Source: Cylindrodendrum hubeiense (Eukaryota; Ascomycota; Sordariomycetes; Hypocreales; Nectriaceae). Taken from it: a DNA stretch of 26,610 bases. Position 1 is the first letter of the stretch. Each line of letters starts with the position of its first letter. Below the pieces are notes generated by a model. The model was not told the DNA's origin. It made no database searches and was given only the letters and a program-made list of their open reading frames with translations. Shown here piece after piece: positions 10,726 to 19,088 of the stretch. A program made the translations under genes and the position numbers. Location: positions 1 through 26,610 of the forward strand of contig JAANBB010000500.1 in the NCBI GenBank assembly GCA_014621425.1, in the 5' to 3' direction.

Positions 10726-12261
10726 TAGTACCGCGATCGTCCGATATCTGGGCTCTCTATCCCGTAACGGGGCAAATGACGACAACCACCCCACACCAGG
10801 CATGAGAAAACTTACTCCATTTGAGAACAAGCGCCTGATTTACCCATGTTTTTGGGTCCTCCGCTGATTGCGCGTCTTTTTCTAACGATAATGCTTGTAT
10901 AATAACCCTCCTTGGGGGAGGCATCGCATATTATATGTCCCCCCTTTGGTGGGGCAAAGGGTAGCAACTGAGAAGTTTGCTGCCGGGGAGGATACTTTTT
11001 GGGCATTTCAGCCGACGGCGTTGGTCGAGGATGTGGCCGCGGATGCTGCTTTTAAGGGCTGGATGGAACAGGTGGTTAGATGGATCCGAATCGACTAAAA
11101 TGACCGGATCTGTACGATAATATGCGGCTGGGTGCCGATCAGATGCCCGAGTTGGCAGCGCGCGTTGTGGGAATAATTGTTGAGCGAGGGGGCCACATGC
11201 GGCGCGGACGGTGCCTTCTGATGGATGATATTGTGGGGGATGGCGAACGAGAAGATGGACACAACAGGACCAGAGACGCCATGGCAATGGGTAATGCGAG
11301 ACAAGAAAGAGACGAGGATAAAAAGAAGGAGGAAGAGATGATGGGAGGTTCCTGTGGGCGCGAAGGGGTTGGCAGGGGGTAAACAGGGAAGCCCAACCCG
11401 AGTTGGGCGAATGGCGGGCGTGTTTTGGGAACAAGGCAATATACCACAACCGAATGTATAATGCAATTCATATATGATTTAATTTCCACTTTCCAGCATC
11501 GATCGACAGCCAATGGTGAATGCATCGGGCAGGTGAGAGGTTGGTTCCCGGGGGCGGGACGAGGGAGACGTTTGCCGATGGAGGACGGCCCTGAGAGCGT
11601 CTCACGTGGCCATGGCCGCAGCAACGGCGGAGAAGGCCTGGAAATGGGGGTGCGACGGCGGGAACGGCTGGAGCGGGATGGTAAATGGAATGGGCCAGAA
11701 ATGAAGATGAGACGAGCAGACGAGGGAAACGGAGCATCGTGCCGTGTTTGTGATACCAGAACTCCAAATAGATTCTGTGCGTGGGCTTAGTGTTCAGGTT
11801 GCTGTTCATGCGCATGCCGCCGAATTCCATGCACTAATTAACATGGCATGCTCTGGCCGGGCTACCAAGGGACAGGGGTGCTGTAGCATTGGCATTATTC
11901 TCCGAGGCCCTACGGAGCAAACGAAACCCGATTCGCGATCGGGGCTCTCGGCCGGAGGCGGGAGCTGACTGTTTTCGTACTAACTTATACATTGGGTGGA
12001 CGGACCCAGGTGGACAGGCTCAGGTGGACAAACCTGGGTGGACAGGCTCGGGTGGACAGGCTCAGGTGGACATGGAGTCCACGAAGTACAAGATAGACAA
12101 GTACAAGGGAAGTCTTACTACCTGCTAGGGAGGTAGGTACCATAGTGTGCAGTTGGGGTAGATTTTTAGTGGACGATCACCCAGTCGTCCATGGATGTGT
12201 CGTTGAAATGATTGGGTTGCGAGTCGACGAGTATGACCAAGGGTAAATTGAACGGAAGTGA
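10726..12261. other. Intergenic stretch downstream of the Zn2Cys6-PAS gene
   Basis: Presumed 3' UTR followed by about 1.3 kb without a supported gene. It contains G/C-rich mirrored blocks around 10911-10960 (CTTGGGGGAGG and TCCCCCCTTTGGTGGGG) and a short open frame ending at 11098 with protein-like composition, treated as a finding. A minisatellite lies at 11994-12073, and a GAGGTAGGTACC motif near 12130. Confidence 0.45.
11994..12073. repeat. GGTGGACAGGCTCA minisatellite
   Basis: About five to six head-to-tail copies of a 13-15 base unit, consensus GGTGGACAGGCTCA, with variants GGTGGACGGACCCA and GGTGGACAAACCTGG. The small length changes between units are typical of a slippage- or recombination-evolved minisatellite. 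An open frame crosses it, but only as a repeat-encoded peptide. Confidence 0.85.
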
Positions 12262-13011
12262 TTGTGTTTTGATGGTACCTTGCGGTTGACCAGTGGTGTC
12301 AAGCGGATATGGCAGGTGCCACAGTCGCCGCCGCAAAAAGAAAGCAATCATCGGCTGGCCCGATTGTGGAAGCGAAAACTCGGGTTAGCAGCATCTGGTC
12401 TATTGCTCAAGGACCACTTCAATCCCTTGAGAATCTTTCGCAGTTGCAAATCGAGTCCATGTTTGCTTACAAATCTATCCCTCAACACGTCTCCGACTGA
12501 TGCGGAACTGGTACTGACCCAGCGTAGCACCAGGAAGCAGGCTCTGCGAGAGAAGTAAGTAGGTATTCGGAAACGAATGGCCCCCTACCACCGAATAACA
12601 TCCGTGCGTGAGTATTGTTTAGGAAATATCTTCGTTATGAAATTCGTTGACATAGCCATGTGGGGAAGAAACATCCCCCTCCACTTCTCTGAACTGCACC
12701 CGCTGCTGGACCAGCTGCTGAAAGGCGAGCTAAAGGATCATTAGCCATTTTAGACGGCAACCTATTCCTCGACGACGGCGATATGGTCAAGTCGACGAAT
12801 ATGGAATATAATCTTTCGCATTTGGCTTGCCTTCATTCAAATAGAGAAGGCCTGTCTGGCATTGCACAGTGCAAGACGCAACAATTACAACTACACCAAC
12901 CGCTACCCTCACGAACTCTGGTGCGGTATCAACAACAAGCCCGAGCACATGGATTGCATTGGATACAAGCGGTTCCTGAAGAGTACTAGGTTACTCAACC
13001 ACGCCGATTGA
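12262..13011 (+). pseudogene. Possible decayed or mispredicted gene, family unknown
   Basis: Three stretches read like protein on the + strand but do not join cleanly. First, 12262-12554 is open and ends at a perfect GTAAGT donor (12555), with a plausible TTTAG acceptor at 12622 (68-nt intron). Second, a frame from about 12697 encodes GNLFLDDGDMVKSTN and continues to about 12870. Third, a different frame, open from about 12751 and most protein-like from about 12867, encodes NNYNYTNRYPHELWCGINNK and runs to TGA at 13009-13011. Joining exon 1 in its own frame meets a stop soon after the acceptor, and the two later segments differ by one base of phase. This suggests an inactivated gene or unrecognised introns. 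I do not recognise the family. A coincidental set of open frames cannot be excluded. Confidence 0.3.
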
Positions 13012-13534
13012 GCTGGTCGAGGACATCGAAGTCGGAGTCGCGATGAGAACTCTTTACCGGTAGTTGCTTGCACAGCATCGGATAACATCCATGACATCTT
13101 GGGTGAAGTTGAGATTAGCAAATGTGCTGTGCACTCTGCGAGTCCTTTACTCAACATGGAGAGCCCTCAACGACATCCAGAGAGTAAACTTGACCAACCT
13201 TAGTTGAGACGTGATTCAAGTCGAGAGGCCAGCTTCCACCACGTTCTGGGATATCCGGTTGACACTGAATACGAAACGGAACTTGCTAAGAGCACTTCAT
13301 GTTTGGTGGATGGATGCAATGAGTACAATCACAGAACAGAAGCAATCAAAATAGTAAGAAAGAGTTAGGGGGGAAAAGGGGGTTCTTTCTTTTTTGGAAA
13401 CAATGATGATGCACACATCGCATGTTACCCTCGGCTTCCGTTCGTGCTCGCTGCCGAGCGTCCCTTGATGTCACAGCCCATCCATCCCACCCGTCGGCCC
13501 GCTGGAGTTGCCTGGGCGGGAGCGACATGTATGA

Positions 13535-13582
13535 TGGTACTGCCGTTGCAAGGTACTGCCGTTGCAAGGTACTGCCGTTGTA
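13535..13582. repeat. Three tandem copies of a 16-bp unit
   Basis: Unit AGGTACTGCCGTTGCA. Copies: 13535-13550 (first base T), 13551-13566 (perfect), 13567-13582 (one change, CA to TA). The near identity implies recent triplication. The unit contains GTAC and sits in intergenic DNA. Confidence 0.9.
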
Positions 13583-14186
13583 AAGCCCCGGTACATCAAG
13601 CCACCAGAGTATATGAGCCATTTTCCTTATCCTAGACTCGCCTTGTCGCCATGCACAGCGAGGGCTGCCGTCCATCATGAGCTGATTGGGGGGGGGGACA
13701 AGGCAGCTCTGAGCCAGCCCAGGGATGTCCAGCGAGCGTGTACCTAGGGAGGTAAATTTAGGTATCCAGTGGGCGTGTAGTGACGGTAGCGCAGGTACAG
13801 CAAGTAGGCCTAGCGCCGCCTGGGCCTTACCGGCACCCGGGTCAGCGGGCTGGCTTCAGGCTTGCAGTTACAGGGCACATTTTCTGGGGAGACGCATGCA
13901 TAAGAATTGGATCACAGCCAACAAATGCCAGATCCACGGCACAGCTTCTTCTCACTTATCGTCGATATCGAATGCATCACCTCGCGACGTCACCATTCCC
14001 GCCTGGCCGTGATTGACTGATTCCAACTCCCTCCCGAGCATCTCTCGCTCGTCCATCTCTGCTCCGGCTCACTCGGTGAACCTTGGTCTCTCAATTGATT
14101 CGAGCTTTCTGCCCTCATCCAAGATTGGGCCACCAGCTCACCCGAAGCCAATATCCCCTCATCGTCTCTGCTTCCGCATCCTACAC

Positions 14187-14249
14187 GTAAGCCCCCGCCG
14201 GAACATGCACCTACACGCCGTGGCCTGTCACCAACTAACGGCGCCGCAG
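14187..14249 (+). other. Probable spliceosomal intron in the 5' UTR of the GNAT gene
   Basis: The 63 bases begin GTAAGC, contain AACTAACGG (a strong fungal branch-point match ending about 10 bases before the acceptor), and end GCCGCAG. They lie upstream of the first ATG of the acetyltransferase at 14419, with no ATG between, so the intron would be untranslated leader. Splice signals are seen; use in vivo is inference. Confidence 0.6.
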
Positions 14250-14418
14250 ACAGACTCTCCGTCCGTGGCCGCTTTGTCAGACCGTCGCAGCTTGGCAGAG
14301 GCACAGCGCTGACCGAACAAAGGCAATCAGCAACAGGTTGTGACGATTCGCGACGGGACCCGTCTGGAGCAAACCCGCCAATTCGCTTCCCCTCTCGCCT
14401 CCCATCTCCGGCCTCACC

Positions 14419-15058
14419 ATGTCCGACTCGGGGACCGTGGCCCTCTTCTCCCCGGCCCAGCACGGCCACCTCATCCCCTACCTCGCCGCCATCCACGCCT
14501 CCTGCATCACTCACGACCGCACAATCGCCACCTTTCTGCCGCCCCTGTCCCACGAGAAGCTCCTCGCCTGGTGGAAGGAGCGCATCGCCGAGGTCAACGA
14601 TGGTAAGCGTTTGATTTTCATCCTGCTCAACGAGTCCGAGCCCGGTTCCCGTGCCAAGGGCGCCGAGGTCATGGGCGTCGTCATGCTTGGCATGCCCTAC
14701 TCCGAGACCGGGCCCTTCCGCGGCTTCGTCGAGAAGCTTCTCGTTCACAAGAACTTCCGTGGCAGGGGAGGTGCCAGGACCCTCCTTGGCTCCCTCGAAA
14801 TCGAGGCAGTCAAGCGTGGCAGGTCGATGTTGGTGAGTCGCAGATGTTTGATTACAGCCTAGTTGTTTATGCTATTTGAACCTGCTCGCTGACATGAATC
14901 TTTGCAATGTGTAGCTTCTCGATACCGAGTCCGGCAGTGCAGCAGAGGAAGTGTTTAGGAAATTCGGCTATGTTGAGTTGGGCCAGATCCCCAAATATGG
15001 CCTGAGTCCGACAGGGGAGCTGAAGGATGGGACTTTTTTCTACAAGCACTTGCAATGA
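14419..15058 (+). CDS. GNAT-family N-acetyltransferase
   Basis: Two exons, 14419-14832 and 14915-15058, encode 185 residues. The 82-nt intron has a GTGAGT donor, a CTGAC-like branch site and a TAG acceptor. The ATG has a good context (CTCACCATG). The core of the fold is visible: a beta strand GAEVMGVVMLGMP, then EKLLVHKNFRGRGGARTLL (about 104-122), where RGRGGA is the R/Q-x-x-G-x-G/A acetyl-CoA pyrophosphate-binding loop. The C-terminal part, LLDTESGSAAEEVFRKFGY then GTFFYKHL, is the usual end of this subfamily. It would transfer acetyl from acetyl-CoA to an amine, but the substrate cannot be told. The C-terminal pattern (LLDTxSG, later TFFYK) resembles small bacterial GNATs, including the tabtoxin-resistance-like type. 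A bacterial-type origin or a detoxification role is possible but unproven. Exon 1 strongly prefers C in third positions, suggesting fair expression. Confidence 0.92.
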
Positions 15059-15686
15059 GCGGTTCCCCTGGCCTGGGGCGTAAGCGGCCCTTCCCAATGA
15101 GGGCTGCTCATCACGAGTCATATGCCATATGTTTCGATACCTAGATTCTTCACAAAAGTTAGGCGGGAGGGGAGCGAGACGACTCAGGTTTGCTGCTGTT
15201 CTGATGATGGGTTCTGGCTTGCAAGGAGCTGCGGGTTGCTTTTTCTAGATCTCGAAAGAAACGACATGATACGACATTAAGCAGTTCCTAATGTGTGTGT
15301 GATTGTTCTGGGACAGACGTTGTCCCTCCTATGGATTGCTTTAAACTCCTTGGTTGGATATCTTAATTCCAACCTATACAATCAGAGCCTACACTACCTA
15401 CCTTACCTACCTACCTAGCAGGGGCAAAGCTGCTCAGAGTACGTACTTGGTTTGGCATAATAGCTGAGGACGGATTTTAGCCCTTTTAAGCCTCTGCTGA
15501 ATGATCAATTGGCACATCAACAAAATGGCACAATTCCAAGTCGAACTGAGTTCGTGTAATACAATCTTTCGTATCACCTGCTGACAAACAGCTCCGTTGA
15601 CTATCACTAAACTGCACTGACTCCCTTATATGTTGGTACAATTCCCAAACGCCACCCATCCATCAACACTGACTTTTGCACACCAT
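15059..15686. other. Convergent 3' intergenic region
   Basis: These 628 bases lie between the stop of the + strand GNAT gene and the stop of the - strand Sec62 gene, so they should hold both 3' UTRs. Contents: a short TG run (about 15294-15302), the block CTACCTTACCTACCTACCTA (about 15396), and AT-richer sequence to about 15660. No gene is seen. Confidence 0.6.
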
Positions 15687-17005
15687 CTACTCATCGTCCG
15701 CCAGCTCCTCTACCCTAGGCGCCGAATATGGCCGCTTCTCGAGTCCTGCAGTGTTCACCTGGGTATCAGTGCCGGTTGTCGTCGCAGCAGCGGGAGCAAC
15801 CTGGCCAGTGGCCGCAGCCAACAAAGGGTTAGCAGCGCTGGTGGGTGCGGCCTTCGACTTCTTCTTCTTGGGCTTCACGGTCTAATGTGGGGTTAGCTCA
15901 AATATCAAGTTAAGTTAAAAAGATCGAGTTTGGCTCACCTCATGCCAAGCCCAAACAGGCTTGAAGCTGTCCATGAACGAAACATCCTCCCACAGGTTGG
16001 GGAAAAGCCACAGACCAGGAGCCGCAACAAAGTAGGTGATGCAGAACAGAATAACTCGGAAAATCGCCATCAAGAAGAACAATCCCAGGAGACCCAGCAA
16101 CCCCCAGCTCAGGTAGTAGACTCCCTGGCGCAGGACCAGAGGCCAGAGGGGGTAGAGAACAATGGCGAAGATGGCAACAAGCGCAAGACCGGCATACACC
16201 TTGCGCATGATCTGGCTGCCCTCCCAGAGCCATGCATAGTACATCTCGTCCTTGGCTTCCTGCTGCTGCTCGATCTTGACGGTCCACTGGCCCTTGACGC
16301 GCTTGGGTTTCTTTCCGTTGCCGGCAGCCGGGGGCTCGACCTGGCTGACTCGGAGGGCGAGCATGCTGAGGGGAAGAAGCTTGAAGGCGTTTTCCAGGGA
16401 AGCTCGGTCGGTGATTTCGGGCAGAAGAGGGTTCTTCTTGCGGGCCTTCTCATAGGCGGGGGACTGGAGGGCTCGGAGAGCTCGCTTGACTATAATGTGT
16501 TATTGGCTGATAGCTTTAGAGTCACGTCGAACATACCCTTAAACATGTCCTTGCGCTCGCCATTGAGAATACACGTGCGGGGCTTGAGCTCCTGGCCTCG
16601 GAGGAAGTTGGCGACGGCCAGAGCCTTTGGGTTCGGGGGCCCGGGGGTGATGGGCTGGGAGCGGCCTTGGCCGCCTTGGGGAGGGTGTGGGTGTGGGTGG
16701 TCGTGGTCATGTCCAGGAGCTTGGCCAGCGGCTTGCTGTTGCGCTTGGGCTTGGCGCATTCGCATCTGCTGAGCTTGAGCCTGCTTCTTGATGTGCTCGA
16801 TAAACTCCGGAATGGACATGCCGTTCTTCTCGGCATCGATGGCTAGTTGCCGCTGCATTGCTTGGATCTGCTCGGGAGTCGGGCGCTGGCCATTCGGCAT
16901 CTGCATTCGAATCTGGCCTGGACCAGGCATCTGGCCGGGACCAGGCATCTGGCCGGGACCAGGCATCTGGCCGGGCTGAGGAGGAGGAGGAGGAGGAGTG
17001 GCCAT
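15687..17005 (-). CDS. sec62: Sec62, ER post-translational translocation subunit
   Basis: Three exons on the minus strand, 17005-16537, 16489-15939 and 15881-15687, encode 404 residues. Both introns (47 and 57 nt) have GTATGT/GTGAGC donors and TAG acceptors. Sec62 works with Sec63, Sec71/72 and the Sec61 channel to move completed precursors into the ER. Visible here: a Pro/Gly/Gln N-terminus with a hexapeptide repeat (12-29), a basic/Gln-rich helix (about 60-92), a His-rich patch (99-107), and a cytosolic domain (ALAVANFLRGQELKPRTCIL then GERKDMFKG). A second conserved block (RALRALQSPAYEKARKKNP) follows. Two membrane segments lie at about 254-275 and 283-310, with WLFPNLWEDVSFMDSFKP after them. 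The C-terminal tail is Lys- and Ala-rich and ends acidic (ELADDE). It is longer than the yeast protein mainly through the N-terminal and C-terminal low-complexity extensions. It diverges from Med21 and shares its promoter. Confidence 0.96.
16919..16972 (-). repeat. 18-bp triplicate repeat inside sec62
   Basis: Three tandem 18-bp units encode (GQMPGP)x3, residues 12-29 of Sec62. The units are nearly identical in DNA, which indicates recent expansion. The repeat keeps the reading frame and lies in a disordered N-terminus. Confidence 0.9.
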
Positions 17006-17369
17006 CTTACTCGTAAGGGCTGGAAAGAGTGTCGAGAATGATTAAAATTAGAAGAAGAATAGGAACGGCGTGTGGAAGTGGACCGTTGCGGGCTGCCCTG
17101 CGGATTTTATGAAAGAGTGTAAATGGAGATGCGTTCTGGCCTTAATAGCTTCTGACGTCGCGCCAGGTGTTCACTTCCCTCCCGCATCAGCCCAAAAATT
17201 TCCCCGTTAGGTCCCGCATCTCTCCACGTGACACCTGACAATAAGGTCCCGACACCCCGACGTCCCTGGAACCACCGCCACTTTAGCTATTGGCGGCATT
17301 CGTGGGGTACCTCCATTTTCCCTTCGCGAGGCTCCTCAGCCTTGTTTGCAACAGCTTCAAACTACCACC
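17006..17369. promoter_or_regulatory. Bidirectional promoter between sec62 and med21
   Basis: These 364 bases separate the two divergent start codons and must carry both promoters. Visible candidate elements are TGACGTCG (17153-17160, CRE/bZIP-like half and core) and the palindromic E-box CACGTG (17225-17230, bHLH type). A GACGTCC lies near 17259, and a GGGTACC near 17305. The side facing sec62 is C+T-rich on the minus strand. Element identities are consensus matches only. Confidence 0.6.
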
Positions 17370-17900
17370 ATGGGCGACCGCCTGACCCAACTGCAGGATG
17401 CTGCCGACCAGGTATGGGCCCATGCTCTGCGATGATTTGTGACACGCGCCCTGACATATCCATGTAGCTGGCGCAGCAGTTCGTTGCGTGCTTGCACTAC
17501 GTTCATAAGCGACACGACCTGGAAACCCTCGGCCCCAACGACAAGGTGCGCGATGTAAAGCAAGAGCAGAACCAGAAAGAGGGTATGCATGCTCCTTGGA
17601 ATTCTATCAATATTTCCCAGCGGTGCTTACCATTGTGCAGTCGATCCTCTCCCTGCGGATGAGTTCCGCGCAGGCATGGTCGAATTGTCGCGAGACCTCA
17701 TCATCAAAGAGCAGCAGATCGAGGTCCTCATCTCGTCACTTCCCGGCCTCGACAACAGCGAGAAGGACCAGGAGCGGTACATTAAGGAGCTGGAAGATGA
17801 CCTGAAAATTGCCGAGGCCCAGCGACAGGAGGCCATCAAGGAGAAAGATCAGATATTGGCCGAACTCGACACAGTGATTCGGAGCATCCGACGACCTTGA
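17370..17900 (+). CDS. med21: Mediator complex subunit 21 (Srb7)
   Basis: Three exons, 17370-17411, 17468-17582 and 17641-17900, encode 138 residues. Introns are 56 and 58 nt (GTATGG...TAG and GTATGC...CAG). Med21 pairs with Med7 in the Mediator middle module and helps relay signals from activators to RNA polymerase II in the nucleus. The signature N-terminus is present (MGDRLTQLQDAADQLAQQFV, then CLHYVHKRHDLETLGPNDK). It is followed by the VDPLPADEF block and a long C-terminal coiled coil (about 62-135; ERYIKELEDDLKIAEAQRQE). The length is normal for a filamentous-fungal ortholog. The start ATG has a CCACCATGG context. Exon 1 is only 14 codons, so it is easy for automatic prediction to miss; the spliced reading removes any need for a downstream start. 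Confidence 0.96.
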
Positions 17901-18206
17901 GAACACAGCCTTTGTTTTAAGGCTGGACGGTGGATAATGGATTCAGGCATGCATAGCGTGGAGTTTGGGTAACGAATAGACTGCCGAGGACTAGCGTTCA
18001 CGGATCATGGAGTCTCTAGACTCTTATTATCTATTCGTCTTTGTTTCAATGATATCTCTGTCAGTGCACGCGCGCCCATAACACCGTCATCTATCATCTA
18101 GTCCCGTCAGCCACCAGTCATCCCATGGCAGCGTCGACAATTTGTGTTCAGAAATCAAGGCGCTGTACCGATCTAATTATCTTGGATGGTCTACTCCATC
18201 AGTGGC
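17901..18206. other. Convergent 3' intergenic region, med21 and nucleotidase
   Basis: These 306 bases between two convergent stops should contain both 3' UTRs. AT-rich patches (TCTTATTATCTATTCG near 18019 and TAATTATC near 18175) could serve in polyadenylation. No gene is seen. Confidence 0.55.
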
Positions 18207-19088
18207 CTAAGCGGACTTGGATTTGAAGAATTGAGGGTAGACATCGCGGAGTTCTTTCAGATGCTGAATCTGGAACTGCGATGCGGGGGTCTCGGGAGCC
18301 TTTAGCCCCTCTTCAACCAGGTGAGCAGCCGTCCACCCAGCCTCTTTCGCATTTACACAGTTTTGATAAGAGTCATCTAGGAAACGTTTAGATATGACTG
18401 AGGAAATTAGCCATGAGAAGAATCGTGCTTACCAACGAAGAAGCAGTCCTCTGCCCGCTCTACACCGGCCTCCCGCATGGCCTTCTGGTACATTCGCGGG
18501 TCAGGCTTGCAGATCAAAGGTTGCTCGCCATAGTCGCAGAAAGTGAGTCCGTCGAAGAGATCATCGATTCCCAATAATCGGACTACCCGATTGCCGTGCG
18601 TCTTGTAAGCATTGGTGAAGAGCCACATGGTGACCTTGCTCTTGTCGATGTCCTCGAGTAGCGCCCGAAGCTCGGGATTGGGACGAATAATGCCCTCTAG
18701 GGGGAGAGCATCGTCCACCTTGGTGTTATAATCAAGAGGGTCAATCTCATGATGACGCATGAGGCCCTCGATAGCGAGGCCATAGTTCTTGTAGTACTCT
18801 TGGTGCAACGTGACGGCCTCCTGAAATGGAATTTCAAGATGCTTGGAGAAGTAGTCGTCAATAAGCTTGGCCATCAAATCATGGACTTTTGTACCTGAGG
18901 AAAATGTATCAGTACATGGCCCTCATGGCATGTAGGGAGCCAATTTCAGCAGTCTCACTTCTTGGGTACAGGCAGTTGTCGATGTCACTGCGCTCAGGTT
19001 AGTCGTTGAGGACGGACCCGGAGAGGGTGGTATCAACGTACAAAAAGAAAACCGGCTTGCTGGCGGCAATTCCATTGGTGCTACCCAT
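18207..19088 (-). CDS. HAD-superfamily pyrimidine 5'-nucleotidase, SDT1/PHM8 type
   Basis: Four exons on the minus strand, 19088-19042, 18987-18959, 18894-18433 and 18376-18207, encode 235 residues. Introns are 54, 64 and 56 nt. All HAD motifs appear only after splicing: motif I D17-x-D19 (FFFDIDNCLYP), motif II T119-N120 (LFTNAY), motif III K155-P156 (CKPDPRMY), and motif IV D180-D181 (FFVDDSYQNC). The helical cap lies at about 27-95. The family dephosphorylates pyrimidine nucleoside monophosphates in the cytosol; yeast Sdt1 also confers resistance to 6-azauracil and Phm8 acts in nucleotide salvage. The motif spacing and DIDNCLYP signature fit this family better than phosphoglycolate or haloacid enzymes. 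Exon 2 is only 29 nt and carries the second catalytic aspartate, and the D180 codon is split across intron 3. Substrate choice within the family is inference. Confidence 0.95.

Larger units (their letters stand above)
13012..14418 (+). other. Intergenic region and 5' leader of the GNAT gene
   Basis: No gene is supported in 13012-14000. It holds a 16-bp triplicate repeat (13535-13582), a G9-10 run near 13688 and a CCTAGGGAGGTAAATTTAGGTA block near 13743. From about 14030 the + strand becomes C+T-rich and is the likely 5' leader of the acetyltransferase, with a probable intron at 14187-14249. There is no ATG between that intron and the chosen start at 14419. Confidence 0.5.

Noticed and set aside
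13535..13582. CRISPR-like array
   Set aside because: The copies are directly adjacent with no spacers and the genome is eukaryotic.
13990..14748. 252-codon minus-strand frame over the GNAT gene
   Set aside because: It is the shadow of the C-ending codon bias of the acetyltransferase, which has a clear fold on the + strand.
15930..16772. 280-codon plus-strand frame across Sec62
   Set aside because: It is antisense to Sec62 exons 1-2 and reads through the intron between them. The minus-strand protein with two membrane segments is the real one.
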